Below, piece by piece: positions 44,861-56,778 of a stretch of 64,000 nt of DNA (position 1 is its first letter; the number at the start of each line of letters is the position of its first letter). The notes under the pieces were generated by a model. It was not told the DNA's origin. It did not search any database and was given only the letters and a program-made list of their open reading frames with translations. The DNA comes from Portulaca oleracea (lineage: Eukaryota > Streptophyta > Magnoliopsida > Caryophyllales > Portulacaceae): the NCBI GenBank assembly GCA_029582165.1, contig CM055872.1, positions 27,512,243 to 27,576,242 of the forward strand. The letters are read 5' to 3'. The position numbers and the translations under genes were made by a program.

Positions 44861-45231
44861 GGATTTTTGGATCAAAATATACCCATTTTTTGTTATATTG
44901 GATTATAACATAACCACCTTTACTATTGGATACTAATATATCCAACCTGTACACTTATGTGATTTTATTAATGTATTTACCATCACTTAAGTGGTGGTGA
45001 ATCAGTCTCAAAGATGATATAGTAGGCGGAGGAAACATCGCGAGACCAATAAGGAACCAATACAAGCTCACTTAAGTCATCATTGAGACCAGTTCACAAT
45101 CATTTAAATCATGATAAATACATTAAAATCACATAGGCATAAAGGTCAGGTATATTAGTATCTAATAGTAAATGTCGATATATTATGATCTAATACCCAA
45201 AAAAGTGGGTATATTATGATCCAAAAATCCA
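44861..45231 (+). mobile_element. Mutator-type MITE inserted in the LINE
   Basis: About 370 bp with inverted ends GGATTTTTGGATCAAAATAT and ATATTATGATCCAAAAATCC. The internal blocks 'ctattggatactaatatatcc' and 'tattagtatctaatagtaa' pair too. It belongs to the same family as 31769-32290. The flanks ATAAAATTA and AAAAAATTA form a 9-bp duplication with one mismatch. The LINE frame (SLYKII/SKIL) resumes across it. Confidence 0.8.
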
Positions 45232-46268
45232 AAAATTATTTCTAAAATCCTTGTGAATCGTCTGCGTATTGTGTTGGATTCATCCGGTACAAAGTGCGTT
45301 TATCCCGAGTAGGTCAATTCATGATAATATTCTGATTACCCATGAAGTCTTAAATAAGTTTCAAAATCTGAAAGGGAAGAAAAGTTGGGTTGCTCTGAAA
45401 TTGGATTTGGAAAAAGCGTATGATCGGATAGAATGAGACTTTCTTAAAGAGGTCCTAGTCAAGTTAGGTTTTCCTTATGAACAAATTGTGTGGGTAATGG
45501 AAAGGGTCACTACTGTATCATATTCTATGATAACTAATGGAGAAACGACAAGTTTTTGTACTCTATGAAGAGGTATCTCTCAAGGTGACCCACTATCCCC
45601 TTATTTGTTTTTCAGTGTATGCAAGGACTAATTATGGAGTTACTTCAGGCCTTTGGAGAATGGAATAGTGGTATTGGTTTAAAATAACAGCGGATGGTGA
45701 TAAAATACATTGCCTTTTCTTTATTGATGACAATCTCCTATTATGTCGTACAAGGCTGGAGGGCTGTCAACGCTTACAATCCATTCTGAATTAATTTCGT
45801 ATGGATTCAGGCCGACTTGTTAATTTCCATAAATCCTCAATGATTTTTTCCGAAAATGCTACTTCATGAGATAAATAAGTGGTATCTGGTGTGTTTGGGA
45901 TTAACTTGCATAATGTTGTTGGAAAAATATCTTGAGTGTCCTCTATTTAAAGGGAGACCTACGAAAGAAACATTTCGCTACTTGGCGTCTAATGCACAAG
46001 TCAAGCAGCAACCATGGAAAGTAAAGTATATCTCCAAGGCTGGTCGTATTGCACTAATACAATCACACATTGAATCTATCCCATAACATGTGCTTTAATG
46101 TTTTCAAATTCTAAAAGAAACTGCCTGATATATTGATTCAGTGATTAGAAACTTTTTTCTGGAAGGACCTGAATACGAATAAAGGTCTCCCTATGGTTGC
46201 CTAGCACAAAGTTTGTCAGCCAAAAGTTTTGGGTGGATTAGGTATAAGTAAGGTGAGAGCGGTTAATA

Positions 46269-46719
46269 CCATGGTTATTAAAATCCCGATTCGGATCAAC
46301 GATTCTACGAGTTTACGATCCAAAAATCCTTCATCGATCCAATTCTTATTAGGATCTTAAAGTAGTTAGGATCATACGATTCTAGTTTTGCCTGAATATT
46401 ATATGTTAGAATCGCAATACGATTCTAGATCATGCGATTCGATCCACGATCCTACCTGAATTTGATAATGTTTGCACATATTATCATCTTTAAAATTTTG
46501 TCATAACAATATGAATTTTGTATTGAAGTTATCAACTGATATATAATTTAACGTAATGCTTCATTACTAGTGAATAAAATGTTAACAATTTAACTATATC
46601 AGAATTTTATTTGATATTTTCCTATTGTATTTGAATCTTACGATCCTCGATCCGATTCTAAGATTCTGATCCTAACTACGCATGTCGATCCTAACTAGGA
46701 TCCCGATTCTAACAACCTT
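46269..46719 (+). mobile_element. hAT-type MITE inserted in the LINE
   Basis: 451 bp with imperfect inverted ends CCATGGTTATTAAAATCCCGA and its partner (reverse complement CCAAGGTTGTTAGAATCGGGA). It is rich in 'gattctacgatcc'/'aggatcgtaagatt' words throughout. The perfect 8-bp duplication GGTTAATA (46261-46268, 46720-46727) fits hAT. Removing one copy rejoins the LINE frame. Confidence 0.85.
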
Positions 46720-47290
46720 GGTTAATATTACTTTCATTTGTAAACTACTATGGAAAATAATGTTTGGGAAACGATTCTAGGCTGACCGAATTCGTGCTAA
46801 ATATGTACAAAATAAGGATATCTTCTCTATTAAGCCAAAGTCTTCTGATTCTTGGGTTTGGAAATAAATTCTGAATGTAAGACCTATTTTTGTGAAAGGC
46901 CTTAGGTGGCAGGTTGGGAATGGTGAGGAAATTAATTTTTGGCATGGCAGTTGGTGTGCACAATCTAGTCTTCTAGACATTGTTCATGATAATGATTCTT
47001 CCTAGGTAGATGTTTCCTTACAAGTAGCAAATTTCATTAAGAGTGATAGAACATGGGACTTAACATTGTTGGCGTCTATTGTTAATCCTAAAGTGGTTGA
47101 GTTGATTAAATCAGTTCCACTACCTTCTAATGTCTTGGAAGGTTCTCTTTGGTAGTAGCAAGACAGCATGCATGGCATCAAATTATCCCAGAAAATGATG
47201 AAAGCAATGAAGTATTTCTTAATAGGTGTAAAACGCATTCGCTAACATCTACTCTTGATAGAGTGGCTAGTGGTAATACTCCTTTTGAGC

Positions 47291-48460
47291 ATTTGGAAAA
47301 TAGGAAAGGTTGTTGTTTTTAACCATAAGTATGTCTTTCCGGCAAGTACATTATTTACTCTCGAATAAAGCCTATTTGATGCCCTTATATGGAGTGTTTT
47401 TCTTGTTTTGACCATTATACTATAATATTTGCTATGTTTTTGGTGTTCTCAGGTATGATTGGAAATAATGCAAAGTCAAGGCCAAAAAGGGTAAATGTAA
47501 ACACTAGTGGAAGCAAAGCATAACCAAACCCCAACTTGGAGCCCCCTGAGGAAACCTGAGCGAGTTCGAAGTCGAGTAGGGCAAAAGGGAACAAAGAGTT
47601 TGATGGAAGCACGAGCACAACTGGTGCCAGTGGTGGCACGATCGTGCCACAAAGGATGGAAAAGAAAAAAATGTCACAAGTTGGCACGGTCGCGACTGCC
47701 TTTGGCACGCCTGTGCCAAAATGAAGAAATGAGAGAATTTTTGTGAGCTGGCAAGGCTACAACCAAGCTTGGCACGCCTGTGCCAAATGAGTCGTCGCGC
47801 CCGTGACAAACCCATTTTCAGCCGACTTCACTTTGTCAAACAATGCAATTTGGGCTTGAATGCTTATAAAATGCACATAATGAGGGGTATCTAGAGTTTT
47901 ACTTAGCTATTAGGGTTATTAACTTTTATAATTCTCTTTAGTCTCCTTGCTTTTAGTTCTTTCCTTGGATTGATGAATGAATGAAATTCTTCTTTTTCTA
48001 TTGCAATCATTGTTCCTCTTTTCTCGTTTATGCATTGTTACTTATCTTTTAGAAAATTCATTCCTTTATTCATTAGGTTAGACTCAAATCCCAATTTTAG
48101 TGAAAGAAAAGCATTAAGGTTCCTCGAATTCTCTAATTAAGTGAAGATTTAAGCAGTCTCAGTAATCTGAATCACGCTTTTCTTTTTTGTTAGAAAGAAA
48201 TTCGCGACGCTAATGCTTGGGGAGGTAGATTGAAGAGAAGACAACAAGTATACTCATTTTAGGTTAAGTTCCTTTAATTGTAAAATTACTTGAATATTAG
48301 TTTAGTGCTTGTTAGTTTAGTAAGTTTTAATATCCGCAGTTTCCTAGGTTAAATTTTATTTTCATTTTTGTAGTTAAGATTAAATTCACTATTGTTGCCT
48401 TGTTACTACTTTGGACCTTGAAAAACTTACCAAACTAATGACCTCTTTACCTATACACGA
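47291..48460 (+). repeat. Athila-like LTR/leader debris (plus strand)
   Basis: Contains repeated GGCACG.TCGTGCCA / GGCACGCCTGTGCCAAA words (47630-47800) of the kind common in Athila-type LTRs. A leader tract at 48200-48262 (GGGGAGGTAGATTGAAGAGA) matches the reverse complement of 8365-8430. No PBS was identified and no ORF is supported. Confidence 0.5.
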
Positions 48461-48860
48461 TCCTCATGGAGCGGCGTTCTTGGATGTGCGCAACTGGTCT
48501 TGTGCCACCAAGGGGAGGCGCCCATGTGAGTGAGAAGAGAGCGATGATGACGACAATGATGATGACGAGGAAGAGGAGAAGGAATAACAGGAAGACGATG
48601 ATGAGGGTGATGGTGAGGGTGAGGAAGACGCTGGGGAATTTAGCAAACACCACTCTGTATACAAGCTCCATGCATATTTGGAGAAGGTCCACTTGGACCA
48701 GAATGCGAGGCTCGATAGGATGGAGCACAACTTGAATGCCTTTATTGAGAAGTAAGATGCTCGAGCAGAGGCTGGCCATTTGGAATGTCAACATTACCAA
48801 GAATTCATGACGCAACAAATGGATGCCATTCGATCACACCACGTCCGATAAATGATAAAC
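48461..48860 (+). pseudogene. Acidic ORF remnant of an Athila-like element
   Basis: In one frame, interrupted by three stops, the sequence reads DVRNWSCATKGRRP, a long Asp/Glu run, then KLHAYLEKVHLDQNARLDRM and HYQEFMTQQMDAIRSHH. The helical tail with RLDRMEHNL resembles proteins annotated as 'putative plant transposon protein' in large gypsy elements. The match is from memory and weak. Confidence 0.35.
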
Positions 48861-49531
48861 ATGTACTATGGGTAGCTACACCAAGGTGGCCCTACGTACT
48901 GCACCCTCTGGTTGGATTCCACCGCCTGCTCCTCCAGTTTGGCAACCACCAGGGCCTGGTGACGCCCTTTAATTGTAAGTTTACCCTGTCCCCTTCCATT
49001 TTCACTTGCAATTGGTATACATTCGAGGGGGACAACTGAGTGGAAAGAGTTGCATACATGTAGTTTCTTTTCTTTTTGTCATTTTCCTTTTCTTTGTTCA
49101 TTTGAACACCTTTTTACCTTCTTTTGAATTTAGCCTAGGTGCATATAGTTTACGTGCATTGTATATCCTAACTTGTTTTAATTTTGTGTACTCTGGATCG
49201 TGAATTGAGGCACCAAGTAGTGTGCATGAAAGTGAAGACCATTTGATAACGTCATACCTTTTTCTTCATATTTTTGCATAGTGGTTGCTACCTAGGTTGT
49301 GTGTGTGTGTGTGTGTGTTTTAACGATGGTGTGCCTCAACTGGCTTGGAGTAGGTATTTGTTGTTGAAGCCATGTCGGCTCAAGTCACCACAATTTCGTG
49401 TGTTTTGTGTTTGTTTTTTTTTCATTTTCATTCTTTTTGTGTGTTTTTCTTTCCCTTTTTCTTTTCTTTGGTGTGCATGTGTATCCTTATTCCTAATGAG
49501 GACATTGTGGAGATTTTTGTGTGGGGGTGTG
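48861..49531 (+). other. 3' untranslated region ending in a PPT-like tract
   Basis: T/C-rich sequence with CTAATGAGGACATTGTGG and GTGTGGGGGTGTG (49519-49531), the kind of purine/GT-rich tract that precedes the 3' LTR in Athila elements. Includes a (GT)n run at about 49300-49318. The solo LTR starts at 49532. Confidence 0.45.
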
Positions 49532-50922
49532 TGATGTATAATGGGATCAAAACTAGGGCTTGATCAATTACACATCAAAGGGGTGACGTGCAACCAATCT
49601 AAGTATAGGGTGCTTTATGTGAACTAGGGCAAAGATGGGGATGTTTCACGTGAATTGGGAGGGAATTTTGTGGAGTTTGGTTGAATTGTGAGAGAGTATG
49701 GATTAAGGTCTATGAAAAGATGAATATTTGTGGAGATTTAAGAGAGGGAGATGGACGAATGTAGGGGAGATTATTTGGGAGTGACGTGAGGTCTTTGTGG
49801 AGGATGAGAAAGTATGGTTGAGAGGATTGAGAAAGATGGATGAGAGAGTTTATAGCCTTAGGGTTTATCTAACTAAGATAGATGGATAGATAAAAGTAAC
49901 CGGTATAGTTCAAGGGATCTATCTTGATACAGAAACACCACAAGAAAGAAAACCCTAGGGCTAACTTGACCTTCAACCTAGTTACGGAAACACCTTCTAG
50001 GTTTAGGAACCAAGATACAATAGAAGAGATCAACGAGGTTCTCACGAAACACTCAAGGGTAAGCTAAAAGCTTGATTGTATTCATAATTCAAAGTTGGGT
50101 GCTTTTGAGAGGCTACAAGCCTAACTATTTATACTACTAAAGTCCTAAACCTCCTAGGACTCTTTTGGCGCCAAAAGCACCTAGAGTGACGGCCAAGGCA
50201 CCAAGTTGGCGCCAAAACTGACCTTCTCTCCTAGGGTTTCTGACTTGGTGGCCAAGACTCACATCACATGCCTAGCACATGACTTCTAGAGGCTTCTAGA
50301 ACCTTCTAGATTATTCTAGACTCCTATGACTTGATGCTCAAGTTTATATATCTTACTTGGCATCTTACATGACTCAAAAACTATGACGATAATATAAAAC
50401 ACACTAAAAACAACTAAAAGCTAGAAATGTGAAGTTTACATCCAAAAGACCAAAACTACACAAGCTGTTAAAGATGGAAAGTACTTCTTGGACTTGAACT
50501 TGGGCTTCTTGGACGTGTGACTTGGGTCTTCTTAGGATGTTTGAACATCCTCTTGCCATAGGGAGCATACTAAATGAATGGGCCTATGACCCTCAATGCT
50601 CAACCTTTCCTTCTGGACCTCTTCTACCTCCTTAAGATTGAATTGGATCTCCTTTGTTGGGCCTGGAATGTTGCATCCTTCCTCTAATGCCTTCTCCACT
50701 CCTATATGATCAAACTAGGCCTCCTGAGTTGGGCTTGGTGTGAGGAGCATGGATGGATTTCCATTATCCTCTATGACTCTTGAGTCTCCAAAGGCGAGCC
50801 TAGGGCTATGTGAGCCTCCATCTCCTTCTATGAACCTATGGTCCCCAAAGGTGAGACCTAGGTCAAGCAGTTCTCCATCATGGGTCGCCTTTGATGTTTT
50901 TGGCATGGGCCAAAGTACATCA
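49532..50922 (-). mobile_element. Solo LTR with perfect termini and TSD
   Basis: 1391 bp, TGATGTA...TACATCA, flanked by GTGTG (49527-49531) and GTGTG (50923-50927). The 5-bp duplication and 7-bp inverted ends mark a solo LTR from unequal recombination. Orientation is minus: the reverse complement has a TATAAATAG-type box near 50128-50136, followed by leader-like sequence. No internal element sequence is present. Its TGATGTA ends equal those of the CRM-like element at 55696, but the rest is not obviously similar. Confidence 0.85.
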
Positions 50923-50927
50923 GTGTG

Positions 50928-52526
50928 GGTGACACATGTGTATGTTCTAATTTAAAATAAAGAAAAAGGTGAAGAGAAACAGAAAAAAAAAATATAATAA
51001 TTAAAAAAGAGGCATGTTTTAAAAGTTGGTTTTGAGGTAGTTTGTGTGCATAGTTATGCAGTGATTGTCTGGATAGTCGAGCTGTTAGGTTAGGAGTAGT
51101 TAGTATGCTCATGATAGGCAATTTACATGATAGATGCCTTGCCTAAGCGTAATAACTTCACCTGTATGTGCAAAAATAATGTCTCCTTAGGATCTTCACT
51201 TTTAGCTCGTTATTGTACTGATTTCGGTATAGGAGGAAAGTCTTGGGTTCTTGCATATATAAACTCAAAATTAAAAAAATAATTGAAACAAAATAAAGAA
51301 AAAAGAATGTTGGTATACCCATACGGGTTGGTGTGAGTGGTACGATACTCTTGCTCGTTAATCATCTTGCATGTGTATGGAAAAAATCTGTGTTGGGAGA
51401 GTAAACCCCTTTTAGGGTCGCTCACATCTCAAAACAAACCAACAATAAAAAAATGAGTGACTAAGTGTGGGACTGTTCCTTATGTAACCTGCGACCCTCA
51501 CCAAGCTAAGGGAGACACCAAATAGGGGGGGGGGAATTAAGTGGCTAAACTATAAAAAGAGTATGAGTATGTGAGTAGCTATGATAGATTGACTTAACCC
51601 GAATTTAAGCAGGTTTGAGCATGAAACACTGCACTTGAGCACGAGAAACTCATTAAACCCATGCAAGTGTGATGTGAAAAATTTGAAGGTTTGTAAATAC
51701 ACTCAGAAATGTGGTTTGAATGCACACATTGATTACTCTAAGCTGGGTAGGTAGGTGGTCTAACTAATTAACTGCGCGATTGTATATATGAGACCTATTG
51801 GGAGTGCCCCGACAATGTTCAATGTACTTAGAGTTTAAACCAAAATAATATAGTGATTAGATGTCTTGCTAGACACCTCCATATTCGGTAATTAAATATG
51901 TTTAATTACAACTATATTATTTGGTCATACTGGGTCACACAAGTTAGATCCCTGAAACAATGATCAAAAGTTTTGAGAGTTGATTTCTTGGAGAAATCAA
52001 CGCAAGACGGACCGTGTTGGGCTGGAATGGGCTATGTTGCTTTCAACGACTTAAAACGGGTTCTAGAGCTCAACATGGACCGTGTTGGGCCCTAGACACC
52101 ATTTTTAGAGAGAGTCAGTTATTATGGTTTTGTTAATCCTTTCCCTAAGCTACCCAACACTATAAAGGAGAGTCTATCTGAGAGATTTAATTAATTAACT
52201 ATTTAAGACTTCTAGAGAGATACCAGGGTGATTTTCTGAGTTCTTTTCTCTGCTAGTTTACAATTATCTATATTATTTCTTGGAACAATCCACAAAATAC
52301 CATAAACACATACATCTTAGATTGAGATTAGTCTCAATTGGGTCGATCTAGCAATCAAATTCCCCAAGTGTTGCGTGGACCTATAGTAGAGGATTTTTGC
52401 ATTGGAACCTCAAAGGTCAATCTCTTCTTCAGCCGGATTAGCAATCATGTATTATATTAAGCCTCTGCAGTTGTATTCTTTCTTGGGTAATTAATTGTTT
52501 TGTAATTGTTATGTATATTATGCCTA
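50928..52526 (+). repeat. Athila-like 3' debris and possible second LTR
   Basis: The continuation of the 49531 host sequence, without coding capacity. The words 'ggaccgtgttgggc' (52012 and 52081) resemble 'gtccgtgttgga' in the LTR at 53294-54074, so 51840-52526 may be part of a related copia-type LTR. A G homopolymer is at 51526-51534. Confidence 0.35.
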
Positions 52527-52945
52527 TAACACCCTAGAAATTCAATTATAAACTTAATGGTCAATGTCTAACGTTGACTAACTTTAACAGTGAAAGTCTC
52601 AATCATTAATTGGGCGTCACTGCCGTATCCCTGAAGGAATGCAAGACAAGAAGGAAAAATTAACAATTATTCAACAGCTGTAATTCACACTAAACAACCT
52701 CTAAACCTGAAATCAAACAACTCAACATCACTAACTTCAAGTCTTTCCGAATTGAAACACAACATAAATAATAATCAATGCTAATCATGCCAATCCTCAC
52801 TGCTAATTCCCACCCCCAGCATATAGATCTTCACTTAAAAACAAAACATTTATAAACATGAGGGGGAAACTCAATAACGTCTACCCGTAACTATAAAAAA
52901 AAGTTAAAGTTCATTTCAATTCATTAAGAGAGAGGGAATGTGCGG
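52527..52945 (-). mobile_element. Old fragment of a Tekay-type LTR 3' end
   Basis: The reverse complement aligns with 20990-21362. Shared blocks are GAAATTCAATTATA, GGGCGTCACTGCCGTAT, TCTAATTCCC-type tracts, ACAAAACATTTATAAACATGAGGGGG and TCAATAA.GTCTACCC. It is more diverged than the three other LTR copies. Confidence 0.75.
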
Positions 52946-53293
52946 TTGTAATTTTTGTGGTTTTTAGTAGGGTTGTCGGTCCACGAGGATGGGTGTTTAG
53001 GCTTGACAAGGAAATCGGTTTGTGTTGGGGATTTTCTCATGCGGAAAGCAGTAAATATTTAAAGAAAGCAATTAAACCAACCTAGACATGGATTCATAAT
53101 AACAATCAACACAAAGAAAGCAATTAAGAGCAAGAAATAAGAAAGCAATAAAACTACAACTAATAATGAAATTGGGAACAAGAAATTATACCTTTGATGA
53201 CCAAAATCTTATAATATTCAATCTACACTTGTAATTTCCCCTGAACAAACAAGAAATTGTGGATTGGATTACCAAGGATCCCCAAATTCTCAC
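52946..53293 (-). repeat. Leader-type debris
   Basis: The reverse complement contains TCCTCGTGGACCGACAACCC, comparable with the ATCCCTGTGGATGCGATGACC tract at 8085-8125, and a following 'attgctttctt' stretch. No ORF. Confidence 0.4.
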
Positions 53294-54074
53294 TGTTGGG
53301 AAAATTATGTTTGACCGGCTTGAATCTTCATCATCTTCACTTGGCTTGACTTCTTGATCTTCTTGTGGTATGCATGACAAGATGGAGATATGACTTAATA
53401 ACCAAATAGTTATCTTGTTTGGATATTGCTAAGAGTCATGGCTTCAAACTCATTTTCCTTAAGAACTATTAACAATATCGTAAATGTTCCGAGGGATAAA
53501 ACTTAGCTCTTGTTGCACTCAAGACATAGGTTTCTCACTTAATTCTCTCAAGTATAGCAGCAGTCTATACTTGAGAGGATGTGATTATAGAATGGAAGAA
53601 TTGATGCTTGTCATGATCTCAAATGGTTTGGGAATGTCTCCTATTTATAGGAGAATTCCATCCTAATCCAACCCTAATCACACTCCTTAGTCAAAGGTGT
53701 AATTAATGTCCTTAATGGAGAATCAAGACTTTGACTTGGTCATGATAATATAGCTGTTGGATCTTAATACCGAGCTTAATATCGATATTATAAACTTAAT
53801 ACTCAAGATTATATAGTCGTTAGTATTAAAAACACATTATGGGTTCCAACACAGTCCGTGTTGGATCATCACGGTCCGTTTTGCTTCAACACGACCCGTG
53901 TTGAGCCCAAAATTGTTTTTCTTGCTTTCTGGAGACTAACACGATCTGTGTTGGTTTCTTATACGCTCGTGTTGATCATATTATCAATGTTTATCTTATA
54001 TATGATCCTTATACTTGTTCCACATGATACCTGATGCTATATAATCTTCTTATACTCTTGAAATAATTCCAACA
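53294..54074 (-). mobile_element. LTR (3') of a LARD-like element
   Basis: 781 bp, TGTTGGGAAAA...ATTCCAACA, with inverted ends. The first ~300 bp repeat at 63530-63825. On the minus strand the purine tract GGCGGGGGAT lies immediately before the LTR (54075-54084), a good PPT, which sets the element on the minus strand. Confidence 0.8.
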
Positions 54075-54920
54075 ATCCCCCGCCATTTCAAGAGTATGTA
54101 AAACCCTTGAAATGATCTTACTTAAGGAGTTAACACCCCCGCCATTTGAGATATACCTTAACTTGTAATCACCCAAGAAACCCACAAACATATGCATAAT
54201 GAAAAGTAGATTGCTCTTTGAAATTTTCACTTAGTATATACAAGCCAAAATTGAATCCAAATCAAAAAGTAGACATGTCTTTGAACTTTGGATTTATATT
54301 GATCAACTATACTCGTAATACACATACGTTTGTTTTTAAATCTTAGTGCTCGTACTTTGACACTGTTATCCGGCCTTGTGTCCTTATCCTTAGTAAGTGT
54401 TTCAGAACTTTAGCCCTAAGTTTCTTTCAGTGGCCACACATCACACTTACATAGGTAGTCTTTGGAATTTATCGCCTCTGTAATTAGGCTCCCACAAAGT
54501 CTATTAAGAGTGTCACCACTCAACCTCTTGTCATTACAGATATTAAGCATCACTTAACCTGAGATGTATAAAATCGATGCTTCCTAGTACTTTAGACAAC
54601 TCTGTACTCATTTGAACTTTAGAAATTGGTGGTATTCCAATTCATAAAGTTGAGTCATTATTGTGAAGTAGTAGATATTTGGGCTACTTAACTCATCTCT
54701 AATAACAAGGTCCACTAGATATATAATTATATCTTTACCATGACTTTAATAAGAATATCCTCACCATAATATAAATAAACCATCATATTATTTTTGGATA
54801 TAATCATACTATACCATGTGTAAACTTGATATGGATCCTCTTATATGCTTATCATCCAAAGAACTATGGATACAAACTGGTGAACAAAATAACCTCACAC
54901 TTGATAAACCACTTAACCTT

Positions 54921-55003
<83 letters not shown>

Positions 55004-55695
55004 AATTGAATTTCCAACTTATACGTAATTAAACCATTACATCTAAATCCTTTGCTACATACTTGAACTTATAACTTTAACTCATTGAATAAACAATGGT
55101 TCATAATCATGAATGATTATATTGCAGAGTATACTACCAAGTATATGATTAAACCATCACATTACCTTGGTTGTATTCTCTCCTTTTATATTTAAGTCTA
55201 CCCTTCAAAGCATATAGCTATGAAGACTTAAACATAACACTTTGTCATTACCAAATCCACTGATATAAATATATTATCATGAATTTAGAATAACCAAATG
55301 TACAAAAATTATACACTTCTTATGTAGCAAATAAACTTGATATATGCATACTCAACTTATGCAAACAACATAGACCATTCTCAATCATGATTATCCGGAA
55401 AACTCATAAATTAAACTTTATGAACTTGTAAAACCTCAAAGAATAACCATTTCCATAATCATGAATTGTCGTCTATCCCAAGTATGCATAATTCCTTATG
55501 AAAAACTTCCTTATATCCTACTACATGCTCTTATAAACTTGAAATTTTTTAACAAGGATAAACATGTATTCAACTTATATTTATGAATACATTGAAACAC
55601 ATGAGTAATCATGTTCAATCTTATACTTATCTAGTCATGTTTGATGCTTTATATGCTATTACTCATTAAATACATATATGTAAACATACACATAT
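54075..55695 (-). mobile_element. Non-coding interior of the LARD-like element, part 1
   Basis: AT-rich sequence without an ORF of substance, with a (TA)n run at 54921-55000. The first 500 bp are of normal complexity; the rest is built of words such as 'aacttataa' and 'catgaatta'. It is interrupted at 55691-55695 (CATAT) by the CRM-like element. Confidence 0.65.
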
Positions 55696-56531
55696 TGATG
55701 TACATTTGGAGGCTAAAGTACATCAAGGAAGTAATCAAGAGGAAGTACAAGCTTCTATTGAAGAAGAAATCAAGTCCTTATCAAATCATGCTAAGAATGA
55801 CATCCCCCACGGCTATATGGGAATACTTTGCTCAATATCTCAAGATCTATAATCCTATTGAAGATGGAGTCTAAGAGTGAAATGTAGATCTTTGAAATAT
55901 CTTTCTTATAGTTTTTGAATCATAGAATTTGACGTAGAATTGAGCAAGTTATCATTGCTTCTTTATAGTTAAGTGTATAGGAGTCTTTATGATGTCATCT
56001 TTGTATTGAATGATGTAAGCTTGTAATCCTTTGATTCTTGACGGAGGGTCACGCCTAGGGGGCCTTAGATTACAATAAATAGACCCCTTGGGAGCCTCTT
56101 GTAACACACATTATTCAATATCAATCAAATACAAATCAAAACACAATATGTTGTTTTCTCTCTAGTTTCAAAACTAGAATTGTTGTTCTCTTGAGGGAGG
56201 ATTACGAAATCCCTACTTCTATTCTAGGGTTGGCATCCTTAGATGGTTAAAGGTAGAATTGGAGGAATCGTTGGAGTGGTGTGCCTATATCTCCATTGAA
56301 GAATCCAAAGCCATTATCATTCGTTCTATCTACGTGAGTTTCAATCCTTGTTCGTTTGATCTTTTCTTTTACATCTACATTGTTTCCATCTCAAGATCAT
56401 TCGTCCATAGCCTAAACCAACCAGAAACTTTTCGTCATCCATTCATTCCTTCATACATTCATTCATAAAGAACCACATAAAGATCCTAGTCTTGTTGTGT
56501 GATTTGATCATTTTGATCCTATCATACATCA
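55696..56531 (+). mobile_element. 5' LTR of the CRM-like element
   Basis: 836 bp, nearly identical to the 3' LTR. The position of the TATA box reads ACAATAAATAG (about 56072-56082), whereas the 3' LTR has ACTATAAATAG, so the 5' promoter looks damaged. Confidence 0.9.
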
Positions 56532-56535
56532 AAAT

Positions 56536-56547
56536 TGGTATCAGAGC
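56536..56547 (+). promoter_or_regulatory. Primer-binding site of the CRM-like element
   Basis: TGGTATCAGAGC, complementary to plant initiator tRNA-Met, 4 bp after the 5' LTR. Confidence 0.95.
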
Positions 56548-56778
56548 TTAGGAGATTGATTCTCGTGGTTCTTGTTACCATCTTTCTACAATCTTTCCAT
56601 TACAAATCCATTTCCCACCATCCTCCATTACACGTCCCACATAAACTCCACAAAGAACCCCAAAACCAAACACATTCCCTCACAAAACCATAGCCAAACA
56701 CAAACCCCCTATGTCACCTACACCCAAAACCCCAAACCGTGAGCCTTAAAGGATCTTTTTTGCCAAGATTGGTTCTAA

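Larger units (their letters stand above)
44411..47290 (+). pseudogene. Decayed LINE reverse transcriptase, interrupted twice
   Basis: An L1-type plant ORF2 remnant in several frames. The pieces are the pre-RT KSPNPDGFGMAFFQNHW (about 44610-44670), SLYKIISKIL joined across the 44861 insertion, IHDNILITHEV, KLDLEKAYDRIE, RGISQGDPLSPYLF, the catalytic FIDD (about 45721-45733), then KAGRIALIQSHIESIP and, after the 46269 insertion, LLWKI and the NGEEINFWHGSW block. The endonuclease is missing. The many stops include Trp-to-stop at 45432-45437. Two DNA elements (44861-45231 and 46269-46719) sit inside. Confidence 0.88.

Noticed and set aside
48466..48735. Met/Arg-rich ORF (MMTTMMMTRK type)
   Set aside because: Off-frame reading of the acidic GAT/GAC/GAG tract.
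56259..56468. ORF within the CRM-like LTR (also 60696-60944)
   Set aside because: Present in both LTRs as non-coding LTR sequence with differing ends; no protein motif.
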